Positions 32,979 to 39,401 of a stretch of 41,203 bases of DNA are shown one piece after another. Below the pieces are notes generated by a model. The model had not been told where the DNA came from and made no database searches. It saw only the letters and a list, made by a program, of their open reading frames with translations. The position numbers and the translations under genes are program-made. Numbering within the stretch: position 1 is the stretch's first letter; every line of letters begins with the position of its first letter. Origin of the DNA: Niveispirillum sp. (GTDB lineage Bacteria > Pseudomonadota > Alphaproteobacteria > Azospirillales > Azospirillaceae); contig NZ_JAGOGJ010000056.1 in NCBI RefSeq assembly GCF_017996735.1, positions 1-41,203 on the forward strand, in the 5' to 3' direction.

Positions 32979-33209
32979 TTATTCCTTGAAGCCCTTCAGG
33001 CTTTCAAAGACGCGGATCATTCCCACCACGTCGCCAGTGGCCAGTGCCTGGGCGGCGGTGTCCAGATCCTGCCGCATCATTGCGATGGCAATGGCGCCGG
33101 CATTGTGGGGCAGGCCCTGGTAAAGCGGGATCAGATCGCGGACGCGGGCCATTTCCTGCGGCAGGGCGTCCCCCAGCGATTGGGGGGATGTGTGCGGTGG
33201 CTCATTCAT
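32979..33209 (-). CDS. Small phage protein, unknown
   Basis: A 76-residue helical protein, beginning MNEPPHTSPQ and ending VFESLKGFKE. ATG at 33209 has GGAAA 8 nt upstream. A TTG further upstream would extend it by 23 residues but lacks support. No family is recognised. Confidence 0.5.
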   Translation of the reverse strand: MNEPPHTSPQSLGDALPQEMARVRDLIPLYQGLPHNAGAIAIAMMRQDLDTAAQALATGDVVGMIRVFESLKGFKE

Positions 33210-33372
33210 GATTGCGTTTCCGGATGCTGTGAGGGTGGGAGGGGCCGGATTGGGTACCGGGGCGATTCTATCCTCCAAGAGGCGATGATCAGCTGCCGTC
33301 CCCGGTCAGCGCTCACCCTCCCAATGCCCCAAGCCCCACCCGCCGGGCCGGGCGGGTAAGGGGCGGGGAAAG

Positions 33373-33401
33373 GGCGGCGGGGCGGGTGAGGCCCCGCCGC
33401 C
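33373..33401 (-). terminator. Strong GC hairpin after the DUF2303 gene
   Basis: GGCGGCGGGGC and GCCCCGCCGCC form a perfect 11-bp stem with a 7-nt loop, 45 nt beyond the stop of the DUF2303 gene. A short C/T-rich run follows on the minus strand. It could cut leftward transcription here, with antitermination needed to reach the integrase. The rest of 33210-33445 shows no gene. Confidence 0.45.
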
Positions 33402-33445
33402 AAGGACCGCCGGCGGGATGGCTGTCCGCTGGCGGTGGGGGAGGG

Positions 33446-34546
33446 TCAGGCGGCCTTGGCGAAGGGGTTGCCGCTGATCAGGGTCAGGTCGGTGGCGATG
33501 GAGACATCGGTGGATGCCTTGAGGATCGCATCCTTCAGCATGCGGCGGTGGTCGACCAGTTCGACCATCCACTTGATGCCGCCGCCGGCGCGCCGGTAGT
33601 AGAGACGCACGGGCATGAGGTGCGACGGTTCCCCGTCAAAGACCGGGATGTCGATCAGGAACAGTTCCGGCACCTTCACCTTCTGGCCCTTCACCTGGGC
33701 TTCGTGGTCCTCGCTGAATTCCAGGATGGCGGAACCATCCTGAAGGCGGATCTGCTGCTTGCTGCTGGCGCTGGTGCGCACCGACATTTCGGTCGACAGG
33801 GTCAGCAATTGCTGCTGGGTGCCGAAGCGCTTGGTCTGAAGCTTCTGCAACCGGGTGCGATAACCGGTGGGCAGCTCCTCCTCGTCCCGCTTGAGGTCAA
33901 GTTCCTCGAACGGGATGGGCTTGCCGCTGACATCCTTGGGCTGATGATCGTCACGCAGGTTCAGCAGGGCGCAGACACGGTCCACTTCCGTGCCTGGCAC
34001 CAGCATCCAGTTGGCGGGCGGGTTGGAGATGTCGTTCTGGCGCTGCTGCAACAGCCAGGCGAAAGCCTCCTGATCCATCAGGCCAGCCTTGGCCGCCGCG
34101 CGCCATGCCCGCATCTCGTCCGACAGCGGGAAGCGATAGGTGGCGGTGTGGCGGCAATGGGCAGGAACGGGCGGGCGCCGTTCCTCAGGCGTGTCGTCGC
34201 CACCGTCCAGAATGGCGCTTGCCCCATGGTAATCCACCACCAGCTTCAACCAGGGTTCTTCCGGATCGGGGTTGACGAACAGCATGCTGTCGCCGGTCTT
34301 GAACCGGTCGGCATAGTCGATCATGGCATCGGTGCCGCCCAGCAGGGCGCTTTCAGCCAGGAAACGGGGGCGGGGCAAATACTTGTTCAGGAAATCGCCC
34401 AGATCCTGCACATCGCGCTTTTCCGGCGTGACCAGCAGCATGGTGCTGCCCGGTTCGGCCGGAAGGGCGGGGATCAGTTCATTGGCGCCGTGCATGCCCT
34501 TCACAGCGTCGATCAGGGCCGTCATGTCGGCCGGGGTCGGGTTCAT
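33446..34546 (-). CDS. YfdQ/DUF2303-family prophage protein
   Basis: A 366-residue protein resembling DUF2303 proteins such as YfdQ of enteric prophages. Landmarks are LVTPEKRDVQDL, VDYHGASA, a short RHTATYRFPLSDEMRAW block, and an ITLxLQDGSxxxEFSED-like stretch (here IRLQDGSAILEFSEDHE). The family's function is unknown; it is typical of left early operons. ATG at 34546 has AAGGA 8 nt upstream. It lies just after the product of 34591-34947, a pairing common in such prophages. Confidence 0.78.
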   Translation of the reverse strand: MNPTPADMTALIDAVKGMHGANELIPALPAEPGSTMLLVTPEKRDVQDLGDFLNKYLPRPRFLAESALLGGTDAMIDYADRFKTGDSMLFVNPDPEEPWLKLVVDYHGASAILDGGDDTPEERRPPVPAHCRHTATYRFPLSDEMRAWRAAAKAGLMDQEAFAWLLQQRQNDISNPPANWMLVPGTEVDRVCALLNLRDDHQPKDVSGKPIPFEELDLKRDEEELPTGYRTRLQKLQTKRFGTQQQLLTLSTEMSVRTSASSKQQIRLQDGSAILEFSEDHEAQVKGQKVKVPELFLIDIPVFDGEPSHLMPVRLYYRRAGGGIKWMVELVDHRRMLKDAILKASTDVSIATDLTLISGNPFAKAA

Positions 34547-34590
34547 CGTTTTTGTCCTTGGTGGTCAGGGTTGTAAAGGGGGGGGCCGGG

Positions 34591-34947
34591 TCAGCCGGCG
34601 CTGCTGTTGGCGTGGGGTGCCATGGCCTTGCCGCCAAACATTTCCCGCTGGCGCGGGTTCTTCGTGGTCAGGGTGTTGTCATCGTCCACGAAGAATTCGG
34701 TCTTTGCGGGCGGGCGCTTGGGCAACTTCAGTTCGTGCCCGAGGGTCACAGCCACGCCCTTGGCGTGCGCCTCCATGGCGACCGTGATGACCAGACTGGC
34801 CTTGGCCTTCTCGCCGTTCTGCTGGCGCTCGGCCATGTCATCGAGTGCCTTCTGAAGGCTTTCGTTGATCTTGGCCTGCGTGTCGCCATCATCGTGAATG
34901 TCCAGCAGCCGGCTGAGGGCGCGGACCTGATAGGCGGGATCGCCCAT
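34591..34947 (-). CDS. Phage protein encoded beside DUF2303, unknown
   Basis: A 118-residue charged protein. The N-terminal half is helical, while the C-terminal part holds LPKRPPAKTEFFVDDDNTL and KNPRQREMFGG. AGGAG lies 8 nt before ATG 34947. It shares the operon with the DUF2303 gene, 44 nt apart. No function is assigned. Confidence 0.6.
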   Translation of the reverse strand: MGDPAYQVRALSRLLDIHDDGDTQAKINESLQKALDDMAERQQNGEKAKASLVITVAMEAHAKGVAVTLGHELKLPKRPPAKTEFFVDDDNTLTTKNPRQREMFGGKAMAPHANSSAG

Positions 34948-34974
34948 TGGAAATGCTCCTGTCTTGTCGCCGCG

Positions 34975-35238
34975 TCAGGCGGCCGTGGGGGATGGCGGGT
35001 GAGGGCCGTTAGCTGGGGGCGAGGTGGAGATGCCCAGCACGATGCCCAGCACGCTGTTGCGCGTGCTTTGGGCGCAGCGGCGCAGGGAGGCGGGGCCGGG
35101 GGCGTGGGCGGTCCAGTCCAGCATCATCAGGCTGGCTTCCATCTGGTGGCTGTCGCCGCGCAGCAGGGCCGCCCGCGCGGCCTGGGCATTGCGCCAGAGG
35201 CTGTGGGCCAGGGCGTGCAGATTGGCGCCGGTACTCAT
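34975..35238 (-). CDS. Small phage protein, unknown
   Basis: An 87-residue protein, helical in its first 50 residues (LHALAHSLWRNAQAARAALL), with a Pro-rich tail. The ATG at 35238 overlaps the ACP-like gene's stop as ATGA, which fixes the start. The upstream frame runs through the ACP gene and is rejected. No family is recognised. Confidence 0.55.
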   Translation of the reverse strand: MSTGANLHALAHSLWRNAQAARAALLRGDSHQMEASLMMLDWTAHAPGPASLRRCAQSTRNSVLGIVLGISTSPPANGPHPPSPTAA

Positions 35239-35498
35239 GCCGCCACCTTGACGGCGCGGCGCCGGTCCACCAGTTCCGCGACCTGGGCCAGGGTCATGTC
35301 GGCGGCGTCTTCCCAATCGGCATCGGGGATGTCGATCTGAAACGCCTCCTCCAGCGCCATGGCCAGTTCGACCATGTCCAGGCTGTCCAGGTGGAAATCC
35401 TCCAGCAGCTTGGCATCCGGTGGCGGCTTGCTGTGCTGTGCGCCCAGGATGTCCAGGATCAGCGGGTCGGCGCAGATGCGGTCCAGGGTGTCGGTCAT
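35235..35498 (-). CDS. Acyl-carrier-protein-like protein in the prophage
   Basis: An 87-residue acidic protein with the ACP fold pattern and the carrier motif LDSLDMVEL. Ser39 of D-S-L would receive 4'-phosphopantetheine from a host transferase. Helix II (SLDMVELAMALEEAF) and the following IDIPDADWEDAADMTLAQ segment match true ACPs closely. ACPs carry acyl chains as thioesters for fatty-acid, lipid or polyketide enzymes. None of those enzymes is visible nearby in the prophage. The start ATG 35498 overlaps the upstream stop (TGATG) and has AGGGAGG 7 nt before it. A GTG one codon earlier is also possible. Confidence 0.82.
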   Translation of the reverse strand: MTDTLDRICADPLILDILGAQHSKPPPDAKLLEDFHLDSLDMVELAMALEEAFQIDIPDADWEDAADMTLAQVAELVDRRRAVKVAA

Positions 35499-35860
35499 CA
35501 CGCGGCCTCCCTGGGCAGGCGGTCCAGCCGCTCGATTTCCGCAACAAGCAGTGCAGCGGCGCGAACAAGCAGGTTTCGCGTATCAATCTCCCGGGTGTGG
35601 TTGCAGGGGCTTCGGCCGGCAAGTTCACGCGCAGCGGCGCTAATGGCCTTGTCGGGAGGCCCTTCGATCTGCATCCATGCGGTGAGGGTGTAAGCCGCTG
35701 CACCCATGGCAAGATCGCCATGGCAGTGATTGGCGTCATCATGGGCCGGGCCGCCCCATTTCGCATCCTGGCGGGTCCGCTCGGCGGCGATGTCCAGCAG
35801 GACGCGACTCTTGGGCGGCAGGGTGTGGTTTTCGTGGGAGGGCAACAGGTCGCTGTCCAT
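35498..35860 (-). CDS. Phage protein with RxRQDxKWGGPxHDD motif
   Basis: A 120-residue protein. The region DIAAERTRQDAKWGGPAHDD with CHGDLAMGAAAY resembles a family of small phage proteins whose ERxRQ...HDD helices look like a MazG-type metal site. Nucleotide pyrophosphohydrolase activity is possible but unproven. ATG at 35860 overlaps the previous stop as TGATG; a GTG immediately before is an alternative. Its stop overlaps the ACP start. Confidence 0.6.
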   Translation of the reverse strand: MDSDLLPSHENHTLPPKSRVLLDIAAERTRQDAKWGGPAHDDANHCHGDLAMGAAAYTLTAWMQIEGPPDKAISAAARELAGRSPCNHTREIDTRNLLVRAAALLVAEIERLDRLPREAA

Positions 35861-36186
35861 CACGCGGCCCCCGTCACATCGATGCCGGATGCGGCCAGTT
35901 CGGCCAGGGCGGCGCGTTTGGCGGCGGGGCCGTGGCGGGTGATGGTGGCGGCGTCGAACCCGGCCAGATGCAGGTCGGCCTCCGTCGCGGCATCGCGGCT
36001 GCGGTAGGCCTCTACCAGCACCGCCGTCATGGCGGACACGACAAAGCCGGGCTTCAGGCTGGTGATGCGTACCGTGGCGCGGAAGGTGGCGCGCGGGGCA
36101 GGCAGATGGCGGCGGGCGTTGCGGCGCAGGGTGCGCGGGATCGGCCCGTCAAAGGCGGCCTCCAGGGCCAGCAATTCACAGTTCAT
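35860..36186 (-). CDS. First gene of the leftward prophage operon, unknown
   Basis: A 108-residue basic, Ala- and Arg-rich protein, beginning MNCELLALEAAFDGPIPRTL. It has no recognisable domain. ATG at 36186 follows AGGGG at about 8 nt. It is the first reading frame after the pL-like promoter, where lambda carries its antiterminator N. Its basic character fits an RNA-binding role, but there is no sequence match to N. Confidence 0.5.
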   Translation of the reverse strand: MNCELLALEAAFDGPIPRTLRRNARRHLPAPRATFRATVRITSLKPGFVVSAMTAVLVEAYRSRDAATEADLHLAGFDAATITRHGPAAKRAALAELAASGIDVTGAA

Positions 36187-36221
36187 CGGAAATCCCCTGT
36201 TCAAACGCCCGAAGGGGGTGG

Positions 36222-36250
36222 GGCCGGCGCGCATGTGGGGAGCGCCGGCC
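36222..36250 (-). promoter_or_regulatory. Leader hairpin 1 of the leftward operon
   Basis: GGCCGGCGC and GCGCCGGCC form a 9-bp stem with an 11-nt loop in the 5' leader, 35 nt before the first ATG. Confidence 0.45.
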
Positions 36251-36258
36251 CCCGGTCG

Positions 36259-36283
36259 GGCGGTGACCGATCACGTCACCGCC
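36259..36283 (-). promoter_or_regulatory. Leader hairpin 2 of the leftward operon
   Basis: GGCGGTGAC and GTCACCGCC form a perfect 9-bp stem with a 7-nt loop, just upstream of hairpin 1. It may be part of an antitermination or attenuation site. Confidence 0.45.
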
Positions 36284-36312
36284 TGCTCATGGGCGGCGGC
36301 TGGTGATGAGGG

Positions 36313-36342
36313 AATGTTCGCGATATTACGCGTTTGCGTCAA
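36313..36342 (-). promoter_or_regulatory. pL-like promoter
   Basis: On the minus strand TTGACG (36342-36337) is followed by an 18-nt spacer and AACATT (36318-36313). The operator at 36318-36333 fills the spacer, beginning 3 nt after the -35 box, exactly as in the rightward promoter at 37974. Confidence 0.6.
36318..36333. promoter_or_regulatory. Repressor operator oL-a
   Basis: TCGCGATATTACGCGT is one perfect and one 4/6 half-site around a 4-nt centre. It shares the TCGCGA-N4-TCGCGA pattern with four other sites flanking the immunity genes. Confidence 0.72.
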
Positions 36343-36350
36343 GGGGAAAA

Positions 36351-36366
36351 TCGCGAAATATCGCGA
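36351..36366. promoter_or_regulatory. Repressor operator oL-b
   Basis: TCGCGAAATATCGCGA has two perfect half-sites and is the best operator copy in the window. It lies between the leftward promoter and the rightward gene at 36388, so it may control both. Confidence 0.75.
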
Positions 36367-36387
36367 TGCGCAATCATGGAGATAGCG

Positions 36388-36723
36388 ATGGGTATCAACG
36401 TCAGAGGGTGCGGTCCCCTTTTGGAGATGACGGATGCGGAGTCGGGGGTTGAAGTCCCGTATCAACGTCTGGCGCGTGAAATGCGGATCGTTGTGGGGAA
36501 CGGTCGGGTGTCCATCGAACTGGACGCGATGGCAGAATGCCATCTGGTCGCGGATGGATTGTCGATGCGTGTCCTCTGTCCGCGCATATTGCAGATGCGG
36601 GCGGTCAAGGCCGTTCTGTTCGCCGACGGCGAAATTGTGGATTACAGTGCCTTGCCGGGGCCGATGCCGACGGGCTTCGTCAATCTTGAAGCTGTTCGTA
36701 CAGCGCCTTCGCCTGGTCGATAA
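36388..36723 (+). CDS. Rightward gene at oL, unknown
   Basis: A 111-residue protein, begun at ATG 36388 because GGAG lies 6 nt upstream. An ATG at 36376 in the same frame lacks a site. The sequence (MGINVRGCGPLLEMTDAESG...) looks like a compact alpha/beta fold with no membrane segment. No family is recognised. It runs opposite to the left operon, and its promoter region overlaps operator oL-b. Its last 44 nt overlap the end of the convergent gene at 36680. It is probably controlled by the phage repressor. Confidence 0.5.
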   Translation: MGINVRGCGPLLEMTDAESGVEVPYQRLAREMRIVVGNGRVSIELDAMAECHLVADGLSMRVLCPRILQMRAVKAVLFADGEIVDYSALPGPMPTGFVNLEAVRTAPSPGR

Positions 36724-37297
36724 TTTTGCCGACTGGCAAGCCGGTAACCATGCCTAGAATGTCGGGCAGGGTGCGAAGGATGGCAGTCAGCGCCCCCTTG
36801 TCCTTTGTCTGCTTGGCCGATTCCAGGGATTTGATCTGCGCATCGATCACCGCGAATTGTTGGGCGGGGATGGCCGCTGCCATGGATCTCAGGGCGGTAA
36901 TCAACTCGCCAAGGGCAGCATCATTGCCGGCATCGTATTGGGAATGCTGACGGGAATGTGCGCCAGCCTGCTGGATATTGCCATGCACGGACCCATGAAC
37001 AGTGACATGGTTCAGTGTCGGCGGAGTGGGCGGCGGTTCCCAGGCTACGTGATCGGCGATCTGTGATGCCCTTGAAAGGCCGAGTGAAGAGATGCCAATG
37101 GAGTTAAGTTCGCCTCTTTCCGCAAGATAACCAAGATTCAGCATGGTTATTACGACTTTTTGCATGTCACCCTTAGAGATTTGAAGGTCGCGTTTCAGCG
37201 TCTCCAAATCTACTGAATAGCCATAGTTCGACGCCCCATGCTCCGCGATATAGACCAGAACGCGGTCCACGAGATGGCGGATGGGGTCGTTGCGCAT
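36680..37297 (-). CDS. Gene in the rex position: winged-helix N-terminus and VHGNIQQ-type C-terminus
   Basis: A 205-residue soluble protein. Residues ~1-75 look like a winged helix (LVDRVLVYIAEHG, then VDLETLKRDLQISKGDMQ and a MLNLGYLAERGE wing). A short VHGSVHGNIQQAGAHSRQ segment follows, of a kind seen in several bacterial proteins of unknown or defence-linked role. The last ~80 residues are helical. ATG at 37297 has AGGAG 7 nt upstream, 13 nt after the repressor stop on the same strand. It is therefore expressed with the repressor in lysogens, as rexA/rexB are in lambda. A role in superinfection exclusion is inferred from position only. Confidence 0.6.
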   Translation of the reverse strand: MRNDPIRHLVDRVLVYIAEHGASNYGYSVDLETLKRDLQISKGDMQKVVITMLNLGYLAERGELNSIGISSLGLSRASQIADHVAWEPPPTPPTLNHVTVHGSVHGNIQQAGAHSRQHSQYDAGNDAALGELITALRSMAAAIPAQQFAVIDAQIKSLESAKQTKDKGALTAILRTLPDILGMVTGLPVGKIIDQAKALYEQLQD

Positions 37298-37310
37298 TTG
37301 GCGTCTCCTG

Positions 37311-37913
37311 TCAACTGGCGGGCTTTCGGCGACTTTTATCGTGGAACATGACCGGGGCCGCCCATTCGATCCGCTGGTCGATGCGCGGCGGCGCATTGAT
37401 GGATTCCAGGGTCAGGACATCGGGACGGGATCCTGGCTTCACGCGTTTTATCAGTGTAGGGCCGCCATGTACCCGCACGATGCAATCCTGATACAGGCAC
37501 GCATTGCGGTCAAAGGGCATGTCCCGCCGATAGATCAGGATATCGCCCGGCCAATAATCCGGGAACATGCTGTCGCCTTCGACTTCCACGGCAACCGCGT
37601 CGGTCGGGCACCCAGCCGTGGGCATATCGACTTCGTCATATGGTGCATCATCAAACGGAAATACTTCTGAGCCAGCGCCGACCTTACCCACAAGTGGAAT
37701 GCCACCGGGCAGAAAATCAGTGATTTTCTTGCCGACCGAGATAGCCAGTTTTTCCAGTTGAGTGATGGTTATGCTCTTGGCGCGACCTTTGAGAAAGTCG
37801 CGCAAACCGCCCTCGCTCACGCCCGACTGAAGAGCCCAGGCGTTGACGGAAAGGGATGGGTTCGCCGACAGCTCTCGCTTGAGGCTGGCGCGGATGATTT
37901 CTGTGGCGTTCAT
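37311..37913 (-). CDS. CI-like repressor with S24 (LexA-type) self-cleavage domain
   Basis: A 200-residue repressor. Residues ~1-65 form a helix-turn-helix domain (SVNAWALQSGVSEGGLRDFLKG). The C-terminal S24 peptidase has the cleavage bond A80-G81 in VGAGSEVFPF, catalytic Ser115 in EGDSMFPDYWPGD and Lys156 in TLIKRVKP. RecA-stimulated self-cleavage would induce the prophage after DNA damage. ATG at 37913 is preceded by TATATC 7-12 nt upstream and no Shine-Dalgarno sequence, suggesting a leaderless mRNA like that of lambda cI. It presumably binds the five TCGCGA-type operators on both sides. Confidence 0.9.
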   Translation of the reverse strand: MNATEIIRASLKRELSANPSLSVNAWALQSGVSEGGLRDFLKGRAKSITITQLEKLAISVGKKITDFLPGGIPLVGKVGAGSEVFPFDDAPYDEVDMPTAGCPTDAVAVEVEGDSMFPDYWPGDILIYRRDMPFDRNACLYQDCIVRVHGGPTLIKRVKPGSRPDVLTLESINAPPRIDQRIEWAAPVMFHDKSRRKPAS

Positions 37914-37919
37914 GATCAA

Positions 37920-37925
37920 GATATA
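37920..37925 (-). promoter_or_regulatory. -10 box of a pRM-like promoter
   Basis: TATATC on the minus strand places the transcription start at or next to the repressor ATG. No good -35 box is visible, as in promoters that need activation by a bound repressor. Confidence 0.45.
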
Positions 37926-37932
37926 CCGCTAT

Positions 37933-37948
37933 TCGCGTTATTCTGCGA
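37933..37948. promoter_or_regulatory. Repressor operator oR-a
   Basis: TCGCGTTATTCTGCGA matches the TCGCGA-N4-TCGCGA pattern with three mismatches. It abuts oR-b directly and lies closest to the repressor gene, like lambda oR3. Confidence 0.6.
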
Positions 37949-37964
37949 ATGCGTTAAATCGCGA
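37949..37964. promoter_or_regulatory. Repressor operator oR-b
   Basis: ATGCGTTAAATCGCGA has one perfect half-site and one degenerate half-site. It occupies the middle position between the two divergent promoters. Confidence 0.6.
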
Positions 37965-37973
37965 ACAAGAGGC

Positions 37974-38003
37974 TTGACGACTTCGCGATATTTCGCGCAT
38001 TCT
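37974..38003 (+). promoter_or_regulatory. pR-like promoter
   Basis: TTGACG (37974-37979) with an 18-nt spacer and CATTCT (37998-38003). Operator oR-c lies within the spacer. The predicted start is at or within a base or two of the Cro-like ATG. Confidence 0.6.
37983..37998. promoter_or_regulatory. Repressor operator oR-c
   Basis: TCGCGATATTTCGCGC has one perfect and one 5/6 half-site and blocks the pR-like promoter. Confidence 0.75.
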
Positions 38004-38009
38004 CGCTCC

Positions 38010-38234
38010 ATGCTGATCGACCAATCCATAGCGCGGGTCCGCGCATACAGGCAGGCCAAGGGGTGGAGCATCCTGCGGCTGGCCAAGGAAGCTGGGCTTG
38101 GGGAAAGCACCATCCGGCGGCTGGACAGCCCCGACTGGTGCCCCACCGCAGGGACCCTGCGCCAATTGGAGTCCGTCATCCCGGCGGATTTCACGCCCGT
38201 GGATACGGTCGAACAGCCCGCTGACGCCGCATAG
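38010..38234 (+). CDS. Cro-like helix-turn-helix regulator
   Basis: A 74-residue DNA-binding protein with a clear HTH: LRLAKEAGLGESTIRRLDSP at ~22-41. It is divergent from the repressor and starts at the end of the oR operators. There is no Shine-Dalgarno sequence before ATG 38010, and the predicted pR start lies about there, so the message may be leaderless. Cro proteins bind the repressor's operators to commit to lytic growth. The frame is open far upstream, but that part overlaps the repressor gene and is rejected. Confidence 0.75.
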   Translation: MLIDQSIARVRAYRQAKGWSILRLAKEAGLGESTIRRLDSPDWCPTAGTLRQLESVIPADFTPVDTVEQPADAA

Positions 38235-38247
38235 GAGGGGAACGATA

Positions 38248-38463
38248 ATGCCCACTGAACATTCACGGACTGCCAATCCTGGCACACGGGAGGGGGTGAG
38301 CGGCCCGAGTGACAGGACACGGCTGCGGCTTTGCATCCTGACTATTCTGGCCGGCGCGGTGGACACGGACGTTACGGCCCCGTCCTTCATCAAAGCATTG
38401 GAACAGGTGGAGGCATGGGTGACGGGGCCGGAGCCTGTCAGGCATCCGGTTCCGTCTGAATGA
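38248..38463 (+). CDS. Early rightward phage protein, unknown
   Basis: A 71-residue protein with an excellent ribosome-binding site (GGAGGGG, 8 nt before ATG 38248), 13 nt after the Cro-like gene. The middle contains a helix TRLRLCILTILAGAV and a second helix PSFIKALEQVEAWV. No family is recognised. Its end overlaps the convergent small gene by 26 nt. Confidence 0.6.
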   Translation: MPTEHSRTANPGTREGVSGPSDRTRLRLCILTILAGAVDTDVTAPSFIKALEQVEAWVTGPEPVRHPVPSE

Positions 38464-38626
38464 GTTCTTTGCCGGGCCGCCACTTCCGACGCACCAGTTC
38501 CTGTTCGATATCTGAAAAAAGTTCGACGGCATCTTCCGGGGACATATCGTCGGCATTGGCCGCCATAACCCCGCTTGCCAGCTGAGCGGCAACCAAGGAT
38601 CGCAGATGGTTGGGTAACAGTGACAT
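38438..38626 (-). CDS. Small leftward phage protein, unknown
   Basis: A 62-residue acidic helical protein (MSLLPNHLRSLVAAQLASGV...). GGAG lies 8 nt before ATG 38626. It overlaps the end of the convergent gene at 38248. No family is recognised, and the reading frame is moderately supported. Confidence 0.45.
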   Translation of the reverse strand: MSLLPNHLRSLVAAQLASGVMAANADDMSPEDAVELFSDIEQELVRRKWRPGKELIQTEPDA

Positions 38627-38692
38627 GTGGATGCTCCATCGGTCGGGTTGGACCTCTGATGGTAGCAGGGGCGGCGATGACGGGCGACTCTG

Positions 38693-38845
38693 TCATCGCC
38701 GCTTCCCCTGATTTTCCCGCGACAGGCGCAGAAGTTCCCGCGCCAAGGCGCGGGTAGCGGGAAAGGGGCTGTCGGCCAGGGCCTGGGCCCGGCGCAGCAG
38801 GTCGGCCGGGTCGGGCGGTTTGGGTGGGGTGGCGGGTCTGTCCAT
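38693..38845 (-). CDS. 50-residue helical phage protein, unknown
   Basis: MDRPATPPKPPDPADLL then a basic helix RRAQALADSPFPATRALAR ending KRR. It is divergent from the HTH gene at 38871. The ribosome-binding site is weak, so support comes mainly from codon-like composition and position. No family is recognised. Confidence 0.4.
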   Translation of the reverse strand: MDRPATPPKPPDPADLLRRAQALADSPFPATRALARELLRLSRENQGKRR

Positions 38846-38856
38846 GCCGCCAGAAT

Positions 38857-38867
38857 GGAGAATCTCC
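38857..38867. promoter_or_regulatory. Palindrome between divergent phage genes
   Basis: GGAGAATCTCC is symmetric around its central A and lies between the start codons at 38845 (-) and 38871 (+). It could bind the HTH protein encoded next. Part of it also serves as the ribosome-binding site of that gene. Confidence 0.35.
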
Positions 38868-38870
38868 ACA

Positions 38871-39401
38871 ATGGAAAACACGTCAATGCAATCGGGGGAT
38901 GGCAAGGGGGTCGCCAAAGTGCGGCCCACGGCCATCACATCCGACCGGATGCAGGAAGTGTTCACCGATGCCTTTCGGGTAGAGGTGGGGCGCGGCAAGG
39001 CATGGTCGCGCGAAGCCCTGGCCCAGGCGACTGGGTTCGATACGTCCAGCATCGGCAGCTGGATGAACGGGGAAGCGGTGCCCACCGCCTGGAAACTGGT
39101 GCGGTTGATGGCGGTGCTGGGGCCCGTCTTCACCAACCGCGTGTTGGTCCTGGCCGGTCAGGCCGGGGCCGATTGGGTGCTGGCGACGACGGTCAGCATT
39201 CTGGACGTCAATGCCGCCTGTTCGGCGCTGGCCGCCCAGGTCGCCGCCGACATGGCCGATGGCCAGATCGATGACGCGGAAGAAGCGGCCCTGGCCGTGC
39301 GGTTGCAGCAGGTGGTGGATCTTGGCGGCGATTACCTCGCCACCCGCCACCGCCGCACCCGCGTCAGTCTTTCGGCGCGGTTTCGGGTGGTGGGGGGGTG
39401 A
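38871..39401 (+). CDS. HTH-domain phage regulator
   Basis: A 176-residue protein. Residues ~28-95 form an XRE/Cro-type helix-turn-helix: AWSREALAQATGFDTSSIGS with WMNGEAVPTAWKLVRLMAVL. A helical C-terminal part rich in Ala and Val follows. By position, just right of Cro, it could be a CII-like activator or a replication-control protein. GGAG lies 10 nt before ATG 38871; ATG at 38886 is an alternative. Its last 38 nt overlap the convergent membrane-protein gene. Confidence 0.65.
   Translation: MENTSMQSGDGKGVAKVRPTAITSDRMQEVFTDAFRVEVGRGKAWSREALAQATGFDTSSIGSWMNGEAVPTAWKLVRLMAVLGPVFTNRVLVLAGQAGADWVLATTVSILDVNAACSALAAQVAADMADGQIDDAEEAALAVRLQQVVDLGGDYLATRHRRTRVSLSARFRVVGG

Noticed and set aside
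36259..36366. CRISPR-like repeats
   Set aside because: The repeated TCGCGA motifs are operator half-sites and the other structures are single hairpins. There are no regularly spaced identical repeats anywhere in the window.
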